This document shows, piece after piece, positions 12,154 through 23,998 of a stretch of 64,000 bases of DNA. Numbering within the stretch: position 1 is the stretch's first letter; every line of letters starts with the position of its first letter. The notes below the pieces were generated by a model. The model was given only the letters and a program-made list of their open reading frames with translations. It did no database searches and had not been told where the DNA came from. Both the position numbers and the translations under genes were made by a program. This DNA is from Blastomussa wellsi (taxonomy: Eukaryota > Cnidaria > Anthozoa > Scleractinia > Plerogyridae), in NCBI GenBank assembly GCA_947652115.1, contig OX393567.1, positions 16,779,029 to 16,843,028 on the forward strand, in the 5' to 3' direction.

Positions 12154-12408
12154 TGCACCTATCAATGTCAAGCCCGAGGGAGGGAGGTCGGGCATGTGGT
12201 GGGGATTTTGACATTTTTTGAAAAGTCAAATTCCCCACCCAAAAGTACCAAAATCTCCCACTTCTCCACTATTAAAAATGGCGGCCATGTCAAAATTCCA
12301 GATCAAAATCCTCACCTTGGGGACAACCTCACACTCAAAGTCCCGTGGGCGGCCCGACCCCCCCCCCCCCCCCACCCCCCTCCCTCGGGCTTAACATTGA
12401 TAGGTGCA
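12154..12408. mobile_element. MITE-like element, TGCACCTATCAATG ends
   Basis: Ends are TGCACCTATCAATGTCAAGC and the inverse ending ACATTGATAGGTGCA, with C/G-rich inner arms (CCCGAGGGAGGG...). The interior contains a GTCAAATTCCCC-type motif. Related to the element at 13658-13886. Confidence 0.8.
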
Positions 12409-12734
12409 TAATCTTGAATTCCTTCTCTGCAAATTAACGCTGATTATGAGTAAGATAATCCATACCTGACTGAACATATCTGCGTCGAATGCAGCTACAT
12501 GCATTAGAAGTCCGAAATAAGCTGTTGATAATTCCTTTAGTCGCAAGCAGTCGTGTACAAAGACGGCCGGTTGTCTGCGAACCCTTGATACTGCTGGAAA
12601 CCATGTTTTTTGAGCACGCAGTTGTTCAGCGGTTTGGTTTGAAATGTTGTGTGATGTGGACGTTTCGACGTTTCTTCTGTTGATGTGCTCACTTTTGCAT
12701 CAATTTATACAGCAAATTTACGTCTTTGGAAAGC

Positions 12735-13289
12735 ATGGGAAACGTGTTTTCGTACGTTCTCAATCGTCTTCTGGGAAAGGAAGATGTTAGAATTCTAATG
12801 GTTGGCCTGGATAATGCGGGGAAGACGACCATTTTGTATCGATTGAAACTTGAAGAAGTGGTCTCGACAGTTCCAACTCTCGGATTCAACGTCGAAACGG
12901 TTTCGTACAAGAATATTTCCTTTACAGTTTGGGACATCGGAGGACAAGACAAGATAAGAAGCCTTTGGAGAGTTTACTTTCAGGGTACACAAGGCTTAAT
13001 ATTTGTTGTAGACAGTGCCGACAGGGAGCGAATTGAAGAAACTAAAACGGAGCTGCACAAGCTTTTGAGCGAAGAGGAGCTAGCAAATGTTGTCCTTCTT
13101 GTTTTTGCGAACAAACAGGACATGCCGGATGCTATGACCGCTTCAGAGATTCGTGAAAAGCTTGGCTTAGTTACCATGCGAGACAGGTCATGGTTTGTGC
13201 AATCTTCTTGTGCAGTGAAAGGCGAAGGTTTATACGAGGGTTTAGACTGGATAGCAACGCAGATTAAAAGCAGAAAATCTTGGATTTGA
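12735..13289 (+). CDS. Arf-family small GTPase, single exon
   Basis: ADP-ribosylation-factor type GTPase of 184 aa, expected to recruit coats and effectors to Golgi or endosomal membranes. The ATG at 12735 is chosen because it gives MGN, the N-myristoylation start conserved in Arfs. An in-frame TTG at 12726 is not used. Visible motifs: P-loop GLDNAGKT (24-31), switch I PTLGF with T48, WDIGGQDK with the catalytic Q71, NKQD (126-129) and SSCAV (G5). These positions match Arf1 almost residue for residue, so it is a true Arf rather than a distant Arl. Differences from typical Arf1 include N27 in the P-loop, S76 in IRSLW and a C-terminal extension ending in KSWI. The coding region has no introns, which suggests an old retrocopy, but the frame is intact. 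No poly(A) tail remnant or target duplication was seen. Confidence 0.95.
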   Translation: MGNVFSYVLNRLLGKEDVRILMVGLDNAGKTTILYRLKLEEVVSTVPTLGFNVETVSYKNISFTVWDIGGQDKIRSLWRVYFQGTQGLIFVVDSADRERIEETKTELHKLLSEEELANVVLLVFANKQDMPDAMTASEIREKLGLVTMRDRSWFVQSSCAVKGEGLYEGLDWIATQIKSRKSWI

Positions 13290-13657
13290 GCCGAGTTGAG
13301 TAAGCTTGTACAGTACTTACTGCATACAACAAACAAATAGAAGAAGGAAAACATATTAAGTATGAAGTATACATTGTTGGTATTTATATGTAGAAAGGAA
13401 ACAACCGCTAGAGGACGGAACTAATTAGGGAATGTAATTACTACAATGAAGTACGATTGTTCATCACGTCACAAGAGTGTTCAAAATAAGGTCGTCTCTG
13501 CAACAACAAAATAATTTTTTTTTAAAGCACGATATAATCGCTTGCTATAAACATAGCCAATAGCCTTGTGGTAAATTTGTTCTGAGTTTAAATTTTAGCA
13601 TTGGTACAGGTAGAAATTGTTCAGATTCAACATTTACAGAATTTTGATCATATATAA

Positions 13658-13886
13658 TGCAGCAATCAATGTTATGCCCAAAAAAATTGGGATAAGATTT
13701 CATTTCAAAGTTCCCCACCCTGGGGGAAACGGGTTTGAGTTCAAAGTTAGCCCCAGACCGATAATTTCAAGAATCTTTCGAGCCATCCGCTATAAAGAAT
13801 ATGTACTTACATTTGACAAGCTATTTTCATTGATCGTGCTGCTCTGGTGCCCCCCCCCCCCCTTGGGCATAGCATTGATACCTGCA
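13658..13886. mobile_element. MITE-like element, related to 12154-12408
   Basis: Ends TGCAGCAATCAATGTTATGC and the inverse GCATAGCATTGATACCTGCA, with a CCCACCC interior and a poly-C tract next to the right arm. About 370 bp downstream of the Arf stop codon. Confidence 0.75.
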
Positions 13887-13980
13887 TAATTCATGTCAAT
13901 TAGCCATTTTCTAAATGAGCAGGGGACTAGGTACAAATATTTAAAATCATTTTACAGTTCTGTGAAATGTAACCAGGCCT

Positions 13981-14226
13981 CTATTGCTCACGCAAAACAT
14001 TTTCAAAATCACACAACTCACCCCTTTGATCAAAATCTCTTGTATCCAGGGGTTCGTACATTTTTAACCTTCCTGAAGTAGCGGAAGACATCCTCTGCAC
14101 AAGAATGTCATTTGGAACTTTACCCATAGTCTTCTTTCTCTCCTTTCCAGCATTCCGCTTCAATCCTACTCTTTTCTCAAAATCTTCCCACGTTTCCTTT
14201 TCTGGTTTTCTCCTTTTCGTGCTTTA
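13981..14226 (-). pseudogene. Unrecognised coding fragment, basic then acidic, ending in a stop
   Basis: An open frame of about 80 codons on the minus strand follows an AG (TTTATAAAG at about 14227) and ends at a TAG at 13981. Its text reads like protein: KRRKPEKETWEDFEKRVG, then GKVPNDILVQRMSSATSGR, MYEPLDTRDFDQ and a short acidic end. No family is recognised. It stands between the Arf gene and the 3' end of the JmjC gene, with no partner exon found on this strand. It could be a terminal exon of an unplaced gene or a piece of a mobile element ORF. Confidence 0.3.
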
Positions 14227-15585
14227 TAAAGATGAGCAGACAGTGAGCTGATGTAGTGCCAGTCCTTACTGTGTGACATGACAACACTAGTCCGTTCAAA
14301 TTTGTCATTTTTATTTTGTTCTTTCAGTGACATGATAATGCTGGTCCTTGCGATTATTATTGTTTTTGCAGTCTGAAACTGGTGATTTTATTTTTTTTAT
14401 CAACGGTTAATATTAACCTTTAAAAATACATTAATATGATTTTGCAAATGCATTAGAAATAAGAAATGAAATAAAAGTTCAGTTACTGTTTAAAATCAAA
14501 CTTAATCAAATAATAAACTGGTAATAAAATTCATAGTGAAAGTAAAATATCACATAAATATTAATTTTCATGGCCTAAAATAGAGTGATAATGATGGGCC
14601 ACCATAGATATGAGATCATTACAGCCTACTTGACTCAGTGCTATGTGCCTTGTCGGCGGCTATCTATCATCTCAAATCAGGTGCGTTGCCTGGGTTTTTC
14701 CAGAGGTATGCACAATTTAACCAAATCTCCCTCCCCCCCCCCCAACAAGTCCCAAATCGTTTCACATGCCTTTGTTAAATTTTCTTTATCATCAGCATGG
14801 AGAGGTCATCTTATAAGGGTAATCACTCTTAGCTGATGCGGAATGGCATTCTTTGTTCTATGAAGTTAGCAGTATCTCAAAGTTTTATATATTCACAAAT
14901 AGTGACTTTTTTAATGTACTGCTGTGATCCACATTGTTTTTGACCGACAATCTTTTACTTGTAAAAGCACCAACATAGACATAATTGTACTCTAGTTAAG
15001 TTTCATTTAGTTTTGGTTATTTCTTTTATTTTGCTATATTTACGCCTCTTGTATGTGTAAGGTAGCTATGCCCCTGCAAATCCAATGCACGCTTGTGGAA
15101 AATGGATGGGTTATGTGGTTACAATTTTGCTCGCCGGGAGAAGAAATGTTTGCAAAGGATTATCCAAAGTCAAAAACTATAAAAAGCAAAATATAAATAA
15201 ACTTTACTAAGAAGAAGAAGCAAGAAGTTCAATGCAGAGATTTTTGAAATTTGAATTGATTATTCATTATGGTCATGGTAACCACTATGATGTTATAAAC
15301 TTTCTTAAAGTATTGCCCAATAACAGAGAATTCATACTTTGACCGAATTATCATAACAACTTTTCTGTAATACTGCTTTACAAGTATTATTTAACAGCAA
15401 GAAACTCTTTCTGGTGTACTTAAGGTTATTTTTGTCTTGTAAAGGGTCAATGTCAATGTCACACCCACACTCAACATGGGCCAAGTGCCCCTCCCCCACC
15501 CCCTTCCTCTCCATACTAACAATTTAAGTCAGGCAAAAAAATAAGTACATGCCAGTTATTTTATTGCGAGAAAAGGTAATAGTTC
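14227..15585. other. Non-coding between the coding fragment and the JmjC 3' end
   Basis: AT-rich. Minus-strand AATAAA at 15560-15565 probably serves the JmjC transcript. Poly-C runs at about 14730 and 15490. No exon seen. Confidence 0.5.
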
Positions 15586-18500
15586 TTAATTCTGTAAATC
15601 ATTAATATCAATATCATACTCTTTGTAAGTAACTCTAGGCCATGTCTTAAACTCATCCCAGGGCAAGTCTTTTTGCCGACTAAACATTTTCACTGGAAAG
15701 TCGTCACTTGTCATTTGTAACCACAGATCTTCTGCTCGAGGATCTAACAAAGCATTGCCCTTTAGTTCTTCAAGAACAACTTGCAAGTTTGATAAGTCTA
15801 CAAAATTGGCTGAAACAGCCAAAGAATCATCTAAGTTTTCCACTCTGTGTGGACAGCCATGAGGTACAAACAACAGTTCACCAGGTTCCAAAATACACTG
15901 ACGAGGAATTGCTTTGCTCAACAGAGGATGCTTATGAAAGTCTGGACGACTTAGGTCTACATCAAATACAAGGTCCAGGGAATCTTCATAGTGTGGATAA
16001 AGTAATGGAACATCTTCTCTACGGAAAAAAGTCCACCTGCGATGAAAGTAGAATATTAGTTACTGTTAGAGTCACTTAATTCCTAAACTTTTTGACGGAA
16101 GAAACTTTGTGGAGATCAGCATGCTCTGCCGAGATGAGAAGATTTTTTACAGCCTTTTTGGAGCTCTAAGCTTATGCAGCCACACATGAACATCACTGGA
16201 GAACAAAAGAAGAGCAGTTTTTGTGTGGTAATGGTCGGAATTAATATATATGAAGTTGCAGAAAATCTCCATACTTCCCCACAGAAGTGGGATTGGAAAT
16301 TCTTAGGGGTGGGAGTGGTTCTCAAAAGCCAACAAATTTAAAGATGTCTATGATGTTTAATTGGAATTTACAGAGGGGTGGGGGGAGGGGTCGGAGTAAA
16401 AAACAACCTTCTAGGGAGTATAGATAGATACTCTAGATAAGGAGTTTTGATATTTTATGAAGCTACACAATGCAAGATTAACCATTTTTAAATAAGCACA
16501 TTTTACTGCTGTTTATGGGCTCAGTGTTACTCAAGAGAGATCAACTATGTGAGGCATCTGTTAAAAAATACCCAAAATTATTCTATGGTCATGGCTGCCA
16601 AGATAAAGTGAATGTTGTGATTGTTAATGTCCAGAGACAATATTAAAGTATTATGAACTATATAATACCAGTGGTTGCTCGCAAGCCACAGGCAAAAGAG
16701 CTAAAAAGATTGACAAACTAAATTTATTTTCAACTCTCACTAGTGCAGGACCCTCTCCCATAATTTTAAATTGTGTTATGCTTCCTGTTTTAATTTACCT
16801 TTTTCTGCCGCAAAAAAGTGCCATCCAGAAATTGGAACCAAATGCATCCACATGAAGATCACTACATAATCCTGCTGGTGCGATAAACATGCTTGGCCAG
16901 CTGTTGTGGTACAATGATTCTGAAGCAGTTCTTTGCAAGAAATCTCCAGCAAAATATTTAGGAATCACAAGTTCTTTGGCTAATTCAGGGGCATGCAATG
17001 GTATACTCCAGTCAAAAAGGTAAAGAGGCTCCTTTAACGACTGCAGAGAGTTAATAAAATCTGATATTTTCATGTTACAAGCTGGTTCAAGCTTTGCCCA
17101 TTCTGTGGATTCTTTCACCATCCTTTTAAGGGGTGCTGTCTTGTTGCCAACAACCTGAGTGTATGATGAAAACTTGTGATAATAACTTTTTCCAGAAAAG
17201 CATGTGAACGACTTGAAACTGTAACAAAAGTAACAACAGTATCTACAACTTTAGCCACAGGGGGAGGTGACTCCCACATTAAAGGAGTGGCATGGGAGGG
17301 GGGGGGGGGGCATATAAGAAAATTAGAAGTAAATCCCTGAAGGAGACCATCTTGGCTTGATTACCAGCTGCTGTTCGGGAACCAGAGCCCGCGCTCCTCC
17401 CCGAAGACCAGACTCGAGAGAGAGAAACGGACTTCGAGCCTAGACCATCTGGACCAACACCCAGACAAACAAGAGCTTTAAGACCAAGAGTTGAATGCTA
17501 TTATCCATGAAAAATATTTAAAATTTCTTTAGTTAGTCATTGTGAGTAGCATAACGTTTCTCCAATTTTGTTGCTGTCAATTTATGACTGCGTTCCTTCG
17601 CACGAAACAAACCACGTGGTCCCGTGGGATACTAGTCTCCTACGCAGGCGTTATTAGGGGATTGCGTTACCACTCGTCCCCCAATCCCCAAATAACGGCT
17701 GCGAAGGAGACTAGTGGGATACGGGACACTTAAAAAAAAATATATGGATTTGTGACTACAAATAAAAAGAAACAAGACCGGACTTCAACGCGATCCGCCT
17801 TTAAAGCGCCCCGCGTAAAAAGAAACTTGACTGGAACTTTACAGCGGTCCGCCTTAGGCATCCCGGTATTGAGAAAACTGCTGTCACGTGATCGTGAATA
17901 AATTTACAGGAGTTCCCGACAAGAAACGTTAAACCAAAGATGGCATCAGGCTGGGGCCCGTTTATATTTCACTATTTTTGTTTCCTGGTACATTTAATTG
18001 GAGTAACGTATCATCTTTCAGAGATTCACTTAGAAGCGCACGACACTTACGGAGGGAGATTCAAGTTCTTGACATTTATAAACATGCTGTTACAACTTTT
18101 GTACTTCAACATGGCGGCGGTCACGGAATTTCACGAGATCGTCAGGAAGAGAAAGAGCGAGGTATTCGCGTCTGTGTGCGACTACACGTTTGCCTGCTTT
18201 GTATTCCCAGTCGGAACTACCGTCAGTATTTTATTTTGGGGCCTTTATGCAGCCGATCCACACTCGTGCCAAACGCCCGAGGAAGCCAAACACATTCCTG
18301 CCTGGCTCAATCACTACATGCACACCTTCCCTTTGGTCACGATTTTGGAACTGTATTTTATTAGACACAAATATCCGCCAAGAAAGAAAGGAATGATGTC
18401 CGTTTTAGGATTCGGCGTTGTTTACATGGTCTGGATTTTGTGGGTGGCGTTCGCAGCTGATATTTGGGTGTATCCATTTCTCCAGAAGTTGGACTCCCTC

Positions 18501-21500
18501 TCCGTCGCGGCATTTTTCGCTTTCTCCCATGCCGTTTTGCTATTCATTTACCTCGTTGGAGAATGGATAGCTGTACGCAAATGGGGGCAAGAAGTTTCCA
18601 TGGAAAAGAAGAAACCCTAGCTGGAAAACATAACTTTGCATGACAGTTTGAATACGTTCGTGACAGGTGCTTCGGTTGAAAAAAATTGGTCTGCGTGACA
18701 CTAGCTTTCAGCCATAGGCCGTATTACAGATGTTACGCAAAATGCAATTTTTACTGCTTTTCATTGAAACAAAAATTCATCTCCATAAAATGATTTATCG
18801 TAACGATTTTCGTAAACCTGCGAAGTTTCAAAACAATCGGTTACATACTCTGGGAAGTACAAGAACCCCAAAATGCCCAAATTTACAATGAAAAGGGGCA
18901 AGCGTTGCCCTCTTTCAAACATTTCTTTGTAAAGTTTTTCGTTTTTACGTTCTCATATTTCCGATTGTTGTCAAACTTTGCAGGTTTACTAAAAACGGTA
19001 CGATAAATTGTTTTATGGAGATGAATTTTTGTTTTAATGAAAAGCAGCAAAAATTGCATTTTTGTGTGATATCCGTAATACAGCCTATGCGTTAACAGTC
19101 GGGGGAAGCAAGTCCAGTTTTGGCAAATAGTGGAAGGAATAAAGAGTTTTCAACTATCATCCAATCTAAAACCATTCTCGTCCCCAGAGGCCAGATAACA
19201 TAGGTCAGCACCAAGAATCGCGACCTCTGGCTGCCTCCAAAACCGGAAGTTCGCATGACAAATCTGATTGGCTGAGAACTACGGAATGAGTTCTCTGCAC
19301 ATGCTTGCAATTTTGCGGCAGGGAGATGTCTTGATTCTTGGTGCTGACCAAAAGACAATAGAGCGAACAACAGGAACAATGCCCCTAGCCCCTAAAACAA
19401 TAGCAACTGCTACCAGTGGAATTACAAGCTTAAGAGAGCTGCTATAGCTACACTACCGAAAGGATCACAGCCTTTGGGGATGAGAATGATCCAAAACCAG
19501 TGCAAGCAATTGCAAGTACTCTGAAAGTAATGACAAGAGCATCAGGAACGACAGCCCTGTCTCAGAGGTGAGATTTTTCCATCAATTGGTACTTTTTATC
19601 CTGACTCAGAAAGAACTTTGTGAAAGTGAGAGATGATCATCGCAGTGAATTCCAATTTAAGTAATTGGAATATTAAAAGCCTGAAAAAATCAGGGCTGTG
19701 TTGTGATTGGAAAAAATAAACGTTAACAGACAGTCTTAACAGTATTTCAAGTGAGAATGTCATTTAAAGTTTGACAGGATACATCCTTAGAGGCCCAGGG
19801 GGAGTTATGTACCAGTAAAATCAAAGCTTCAACATCCCCCCTGGGCATTTGACACCTTTGCCTTCCCCAGGGGTGGGGAATTTGAACCTCACTCATGGGG
19901 TCTGTGGAAGTTTGATTGCTTTGTTTGATCACATTTCAGGAGCATAATAGAAGCTCCTGAAAAGTTGAAATGGTAATCTGGTCACTTATTAATTTTCCTG
20001 GAGTGGGGGCATTTGAACGGCTTTTTAGCCTGGGGACGGGGGAATTTGAACACAAATTTTCCAAAAATTCAAATGCCTGGGGTTTGCACCAGTGGGGATG
20101 GGAAAGTTGAAGCTTCGATTTGACTGGTGCATTAGGCTCTATCAACAACCGCTGCTCGGGAAATAAGTCTACACTCCTCCCCCCTCTCGGGGAGGAAAGA
20201 ACAGGCTCAAGAGAGTGGCATAAATCAAGACTAATAAGGGACAGATAGTGGGAAAGTCTATACGAATGAAAAAAAGATTTGGAAAAGAAAAGTTTGCATT
20301 TCCCCCAACCCCACCTCACCTCAACAAACCACATCCCCACTAAGTAACCCTAGGTCTCTGAGGATGGTCAGAAGTACCGGTATTTTAAAAATAGACTTGA
20401 GTTGGAAGTTTATTTCTTCTGTATTGCAGGTGTAACCAACTTTATATTCTCAGAGTACATACCGTTATTTAGAAACAACATGACCTCAGTCAAGATTTAG
20501 ATATAAGCTTTTAGAAACCTTGTATCTTTATTACTTGTATCTAGTGTGAATAATATTGGCTTTCAAACAACCAAAATTTACAATCAAGTTAATGGCTTTC
20601 AGTGTAGGGGATTGGTGAGGAGTTGAGCTGAATGCTTTCTTGCACCTGCTAATCCTGCCAGCTATGTAGGCTACTTTCAGTGTAAACAAATTCTTCCAAC
20701 TAAAACAAAAACAAGTAGCAATAATAATATGTTGATAGTGAATGATCTCTCACCTCTTTAATGTGTTTAAAGTTCCAAGTAACTGTCGTCAACCCATCAA
20801 CAAGCCCAGTGATGATAACAGGAGTTCCAGTAAAGCAATAATCAAACAGGAACTCCTTAGCATCAAGGGTACTATAGTGGCACCGTTCCACCTAAAAGGC
20901 AAGTCACTCAACATGATATCAGCAGTTCATAGATCTAGAAAGCAACACTGTGTTGCTACAGGTTTTTTTGGTCAGATCCCAAGCACCTCCAGGTAACAAA
21001 ATTATTGTAAACAATACACTAGACTAAGTGTACATGCAAGTGCAAATTTAAAGGAACTGTGCTACTCTGTAAGGTTATAGAAGTTGCACATTCTCCTGTC
21101 CCAAAAGAATAGTACACTGCATACACCATGCCTGTTGGAGAGCGATGTCCCAGACTGGTTGAAGGCAATGATGATGACAAGTACACATACTTGCAACATT
21201 TAAGAATCTGTACTACGCCATCACCTGGGGGGAGTACTCAACCCATGTTTGGTTGACATTTGGTTTAGGGCAATAATAACATTGAACGCCTACCCAGTCT
21301 ATGATGTAGGTTTTTGTACTATAGTACTACTATCTAGTCCTGAAAATTAGCCAATTTTGACCGATGACTGGCTAAATAAATACTGGTGACAAACGTTTCT
21401 GATGTCAGAATGCTTAAAGCTCAACAGAAGTTTTGAAGCAGTACCCTGTCAAGGATGGACAGGACAGACTCACTTGAAATTATATACTTTGTTTAGGGCT

Positions 21501-22854
21501 GAGGGACCAAACCCATACCCTATCCAGTGACACATCCCCATAAAGACCATAATTTATAGGGGAGTACCCCCCTCCACCCCACCGAGCTCCATAAGGTGAT
21601 AAAAGTTGCATATTTCTCCCAAAAAACATCTTACAGTAACGCCACATCATTGTGTTTCTGACTTACTTCCAGTGGCTGTGTCATGTTCAGTTCATTGGGC
21701 AGGTGTTGCAAAAAATGCTGTTGAAGACAACTTCTTTTATCCTCGAGCTCCTTAGCTCTCTGTACTTTTAAATGCATCCATGCTATATTCTTATCCTGTG
21801 TATCCAGCTTAGCAGCAATGTTCAGATGATGTAAAGCAGATGAAGTGTCTTGTAAGAGGTCATGATATGACGCTAGTGTAGTGTGAAGTATGGCACTTCC
21901 AGGATATGAAGCTACCTTCTCTTTTAAAGTATTAACCTGTTGTTTTAGGTATGCTTTTCCTTCGGGGAGGCTGTTGAACAAAATGCAGTGGAATCCCAAA
22001 GGAAAGAGGAGATTCCATTGATCAGAGTGTCCTCGGAAACTACAAACCTACAAAGTACCATAATCTTGCTTTATGGGTGTGGTTCGTATATTTTTCCAGC
22101 TCAGAATCTACATGGTACTGAGATAGCTCTTTTAGATTTTCATAACCATAGATGACACCAAACCACAAATTTTAACATGGCAACCCTCCCATCACATTTA
22201 TCCAGAAGTTCCCACTCCATTGAACTAGTATGAAAAAAGATTTAAGATCTTTTTCTTGTCAGCAAATTCTGACTAGCCTAACAAGAGGCATATGTTAATG
22301 TGAAAGTTTATTGAGAATGCACCTGGTTCTAAGAAATAGAACATGTGCTACCCCAGATATGAAAAACCAATAAAAGCACCCTTTAGATATGGTCAAAATA
22401 TACATGGACACATGTTCTTCGTCTAATTTATCACTGCAAGATCCCAAGGAAAGGGTAGAACAAAATAAACCAAAACATTATACAATACTATTATCTATAT
22501 AAAAACTGAGCAAAAGCGAATGAAGGCAAAGACTTACAGATCTAGAATGACCTAAATCTGCTGCCAAACACCTAAATATTCCTTGCACATCCCATAACCT
22601 GTGAACTTCTCAAACAAGCCATCAGAATATTTGATATGTGATTAATTCATTCCGTCATTAAAACATAAGAAATTATGTTCAAAATTATACAGGATACACT
22701 CTTAAGATCAAAATTGAATCTCTTGACGTTGTGATGAAGTTCTGGAACTTCTTACAACTATTAATAAGACTTGGGTGTTCAGTTACCAGCCTTCAGCATT
22801 GGAGTTTTCAGTTAATGGGTCTGAATCCCAGCCAAACTAGTTACTAGTTGATAG

Positions 22855-22899
<45 letters not shown>

Positions 22900-23998
22900 G
22901 TATAACGATATAATTTGGTTTTATCAACTGGGTTGATAATGTCAATTGGCCACCGTAAAGAGATTCAAGAGCTCACGTTTCGAGCGTTAGCCCTTCGTCG
23001 GAGCGAACATGCAGAGTTCCCAAAGCCCAAAGGACGTCTGCGTGGGAGGCTAATAAACAAGGGCAGATCCAGGATTTTTCTTAGGAGAGGGTGCACCACT
23101 AAGGAATGATGTAGCCAGCAAGAAACCACAGTTTTTTTCTTTTTCAACAGAAAACCAATTATATTAGAAAGCTGCAGATTATCTCTGGGGCAAGGGGTGT
23201 GCACCCCCTTGCCCTCCTAGATCCACCCCCGCATAAGCAGTTTTTTATCAGCTGAGATGATTGAGGGTGTCAATCGGGTCAACTGTTTTTTGCTATCGTA
23301 ACCGTATAAATGACAGCATATTAACTGACTAACTTATAAAAGAATACAATACTTGACAGCCAACGGGTGAACACTTTCAAGGGCAAATAACTATTTTAGA
23401 CACAAAATATAAAATATTTCAGTTTACTTTGAAATCGTCTCAGATTGCTAACATTTCTGTTAGTGATTGCATGATAAATCCACCCTTCAGAAAAACAGAA
23501 GAGATCGAAGCCACCGACAAAGCTGCCTCCTCAGACACAACGTTTGAGGTCCCCCTCCCTGCCCTCCAGATTTCCCATACCCCTCAAAAGGGTGTGTGCA
23601 GATATTTATGGCCCATTGCCCCATCACCCACAGAGACGAACCTACCTAGCAACATATCTCAGCAATGTATTTGGATTATCTGATCTTGGCTTGTTTTTGG
23701 AATCATCGAGATTGGTTTCTTTTTGTCTTTTTCTCCACCATTTTGCCAGAGCAGGCCTAGCCCACAAAACACGTTCAGATTCAGTCTCACTTTCTTGTAG
23801 TCCACTACTTCGTCTCTCGTGTACACGGTCTGCACGATCCAGTTTTAGTTTTTTTCTCTGCACAATTTTTTCAGATTCCCTTCTTTCATCTACTGGTGGC
23901 CACTCACTGAGATATTCTCTTTCATTCTGGAGATCAGTGCGCTTTTCATCTGTCGATCTTTGGTCATTTGGATCCGCCATCTTGGATATTTGAATCAT
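15586..23998 (-). CDS. JmjC-domain (cupin) Fe(II)/2-oxoglutarate oxygenase, 5 exons
   Basis: Exons: 23646-23998, 21667-21970, 20754-20891, 16799-17154, 15586-16036, all GT-AG and in phase (353, 304, 138, 356, 451 nt). This gives 533 aa from 23998, or 527 aa from the more likely MADPN start at 23980. Order: a charged, low-complexity N-terminus (1-112), a helical TPR-like stretch (about 113-213), an entry segment with TGTPVIITGLVDG, then the JmjC core. Fe ligands are seen as LHVDAF (about H360, D362) and CPHRV (about H441); GRKRW and EPGELLFVPHGCPH are typical of the KDM8/JMJD group. The HIKEVVGNK junction between exons 3 and 4 aligns with the same place in KDM8-type proteins, which supports joining across the 3.6-kb intron. 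The enzyme probably hydroxylates or demethylates a protein, but the substrate cannot be named. An AATAAA lies at 15560-15565 on this strand, just after the stop. An AIG1-like gene sits inside intron 3. Confidence 0.88.
17350..17460. repeat. Dispersed repeat, related to 20131-20245 and 6055-6150
   Basis: Contains GCTGCTGTTCGGGAACC, CTCCTCCCCGAAGACC and CTCGAGAGAGAGAAACGGAC, shared in order with the other two copies. Confidence 0.6.
17940..18620 (+). CDS. AIG1/ADTRP-family membrane hydrolase (FAHFA hydrolase-like), single exon
   Basis: A 226-aa multi-pass membrane protein of the androgen-induced gene 1 / ADTRP family. Family members are threonine hydrolases that cleave fatty-acid esters of hydroxy fatty acids at intracellular membranes. 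The catalytic pair is visible: T45 in DTYGGRFKFLTF aligns with human AIG1 T43, and H128 in WLNHYMHT aligns with H134. Other family landmarks are FPVGT (89-93), ILFWGLYA, the short HKYPPRK loop, VYMVWILWV and WVYPF. About six hydrophobic segments are readable. The C-terminus ends in a KKKP-like basic tail, reminiscent of an ER-retrieval signal (inference). The ATG at 17940 starts the family-like N-terminus. The gene has no introns and lies entirely inside an intron of the JmjC gene, transcribed in the opposite direction. Confidence 0.93.
   Translation: MASGWGPFIFHYFCFLVHLIGVTYHLSEIHLEAHDTYGGRFKFLTFINMLLQLLYFNMAAVTEFHEIVRKRKSEVFASVCDYTFACFVFPVGTTVSILFWGLYAADPHSCQTPEEAKHIPAWLNHYMHTFPLVTILELYFIRHKYPPRKKGMMSVLGFGVVYMVWILWVAFAADIWVYPFLQKLDSLSVAAFFAFSHAVLLFIYLVGEWIAVRKWGQEVSMEKKKP
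18712..19090. mobile_element. Fold-back element with arms of about 80 bp
   Basis: Left arm CATAGGCCGTATTACAGATG and following (TTTTTACTGCTTTTCATTG...) is complementary to the right arm ending TACAGCCTATGC. It lies about 90 bp downstream of the AIG1-like stop codon, inside the JmjC intron. Its centre (CCCCAAAATGCCCAAATTTA) resembles 26820-27035. Confidence 0.85.
19172..19355. mobile_element. MITE-like element, GGTCAGCACCAAGAATCG ends
   Basis: Inverted inner ends GGTCAGCACCAAGAATCGCG / GATTCTTGGTGCTGACC with a conserved interior (ATCTGATTGGCTGA, GAGTTCTCTGCACATGC). A second copy is at 61647-61867. Confidence 0.8.
19811..20130. mobile_element. MITE-like element, ACCAGTAAAATCAAAGC ends
   Basis: Ends ACCAGTAAAATCAAAGCTTC and the inverse GAAGCTTCGATTTGACTGGT, about 320 bp, with internal CCTGGGCATTTGA / TCAAATGCCTGGGG pairs. 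In JmjC intron 3. Confidence 0.8.
20131..20245. repeat. Dispersed repeat, third of three related copies
   Basis: The block CAACAACCGCTGCTCGGGAA ... AGAACAGGCTCAAGAGAGTG is related to 17350-17460 (CAGCTGCTGTTCGGGAACC ... CAGACTCGAGAGAGAG) and to 6055-6150 (CAATCGCTGTTCACGAAG ... AGGACTTGAGAGAGCAGTGG). Confidence 0.6.
22855..23040. repeat. Dispersed repeat with a TTATCAACTGGGTTGATAA hairpin
   Basis: GTAAGTTTCTAAAGAAACTG through TATCAACTGGGTTGATAATG and CGTTTCGAGCGTTAGCCC. The first part recurs at 59880-59914, where it runs into the N gap; the second part recurs inverted at 55120-55215. Confidence 0.8.
23057..23235. mobile_element. GGCAGATCCAGG-type MITE
   Basis: Ends GGGCAGATCCAGGATTTTTC and the inverse CTAGATCCACCCCCGC, with GTGCACC/GGTGTGCACC inner pairs. 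A looser relative starts GGGGCGGATCCAGG at 25747. Confidence 0.65.

Noticed and set aside
12726..12734. TTG start three codons upstream of the Arf ATG
   Set aside because: Arf proteins need Gly at position 2 for myristoylation; the ATG at 12735 supplies MGN.
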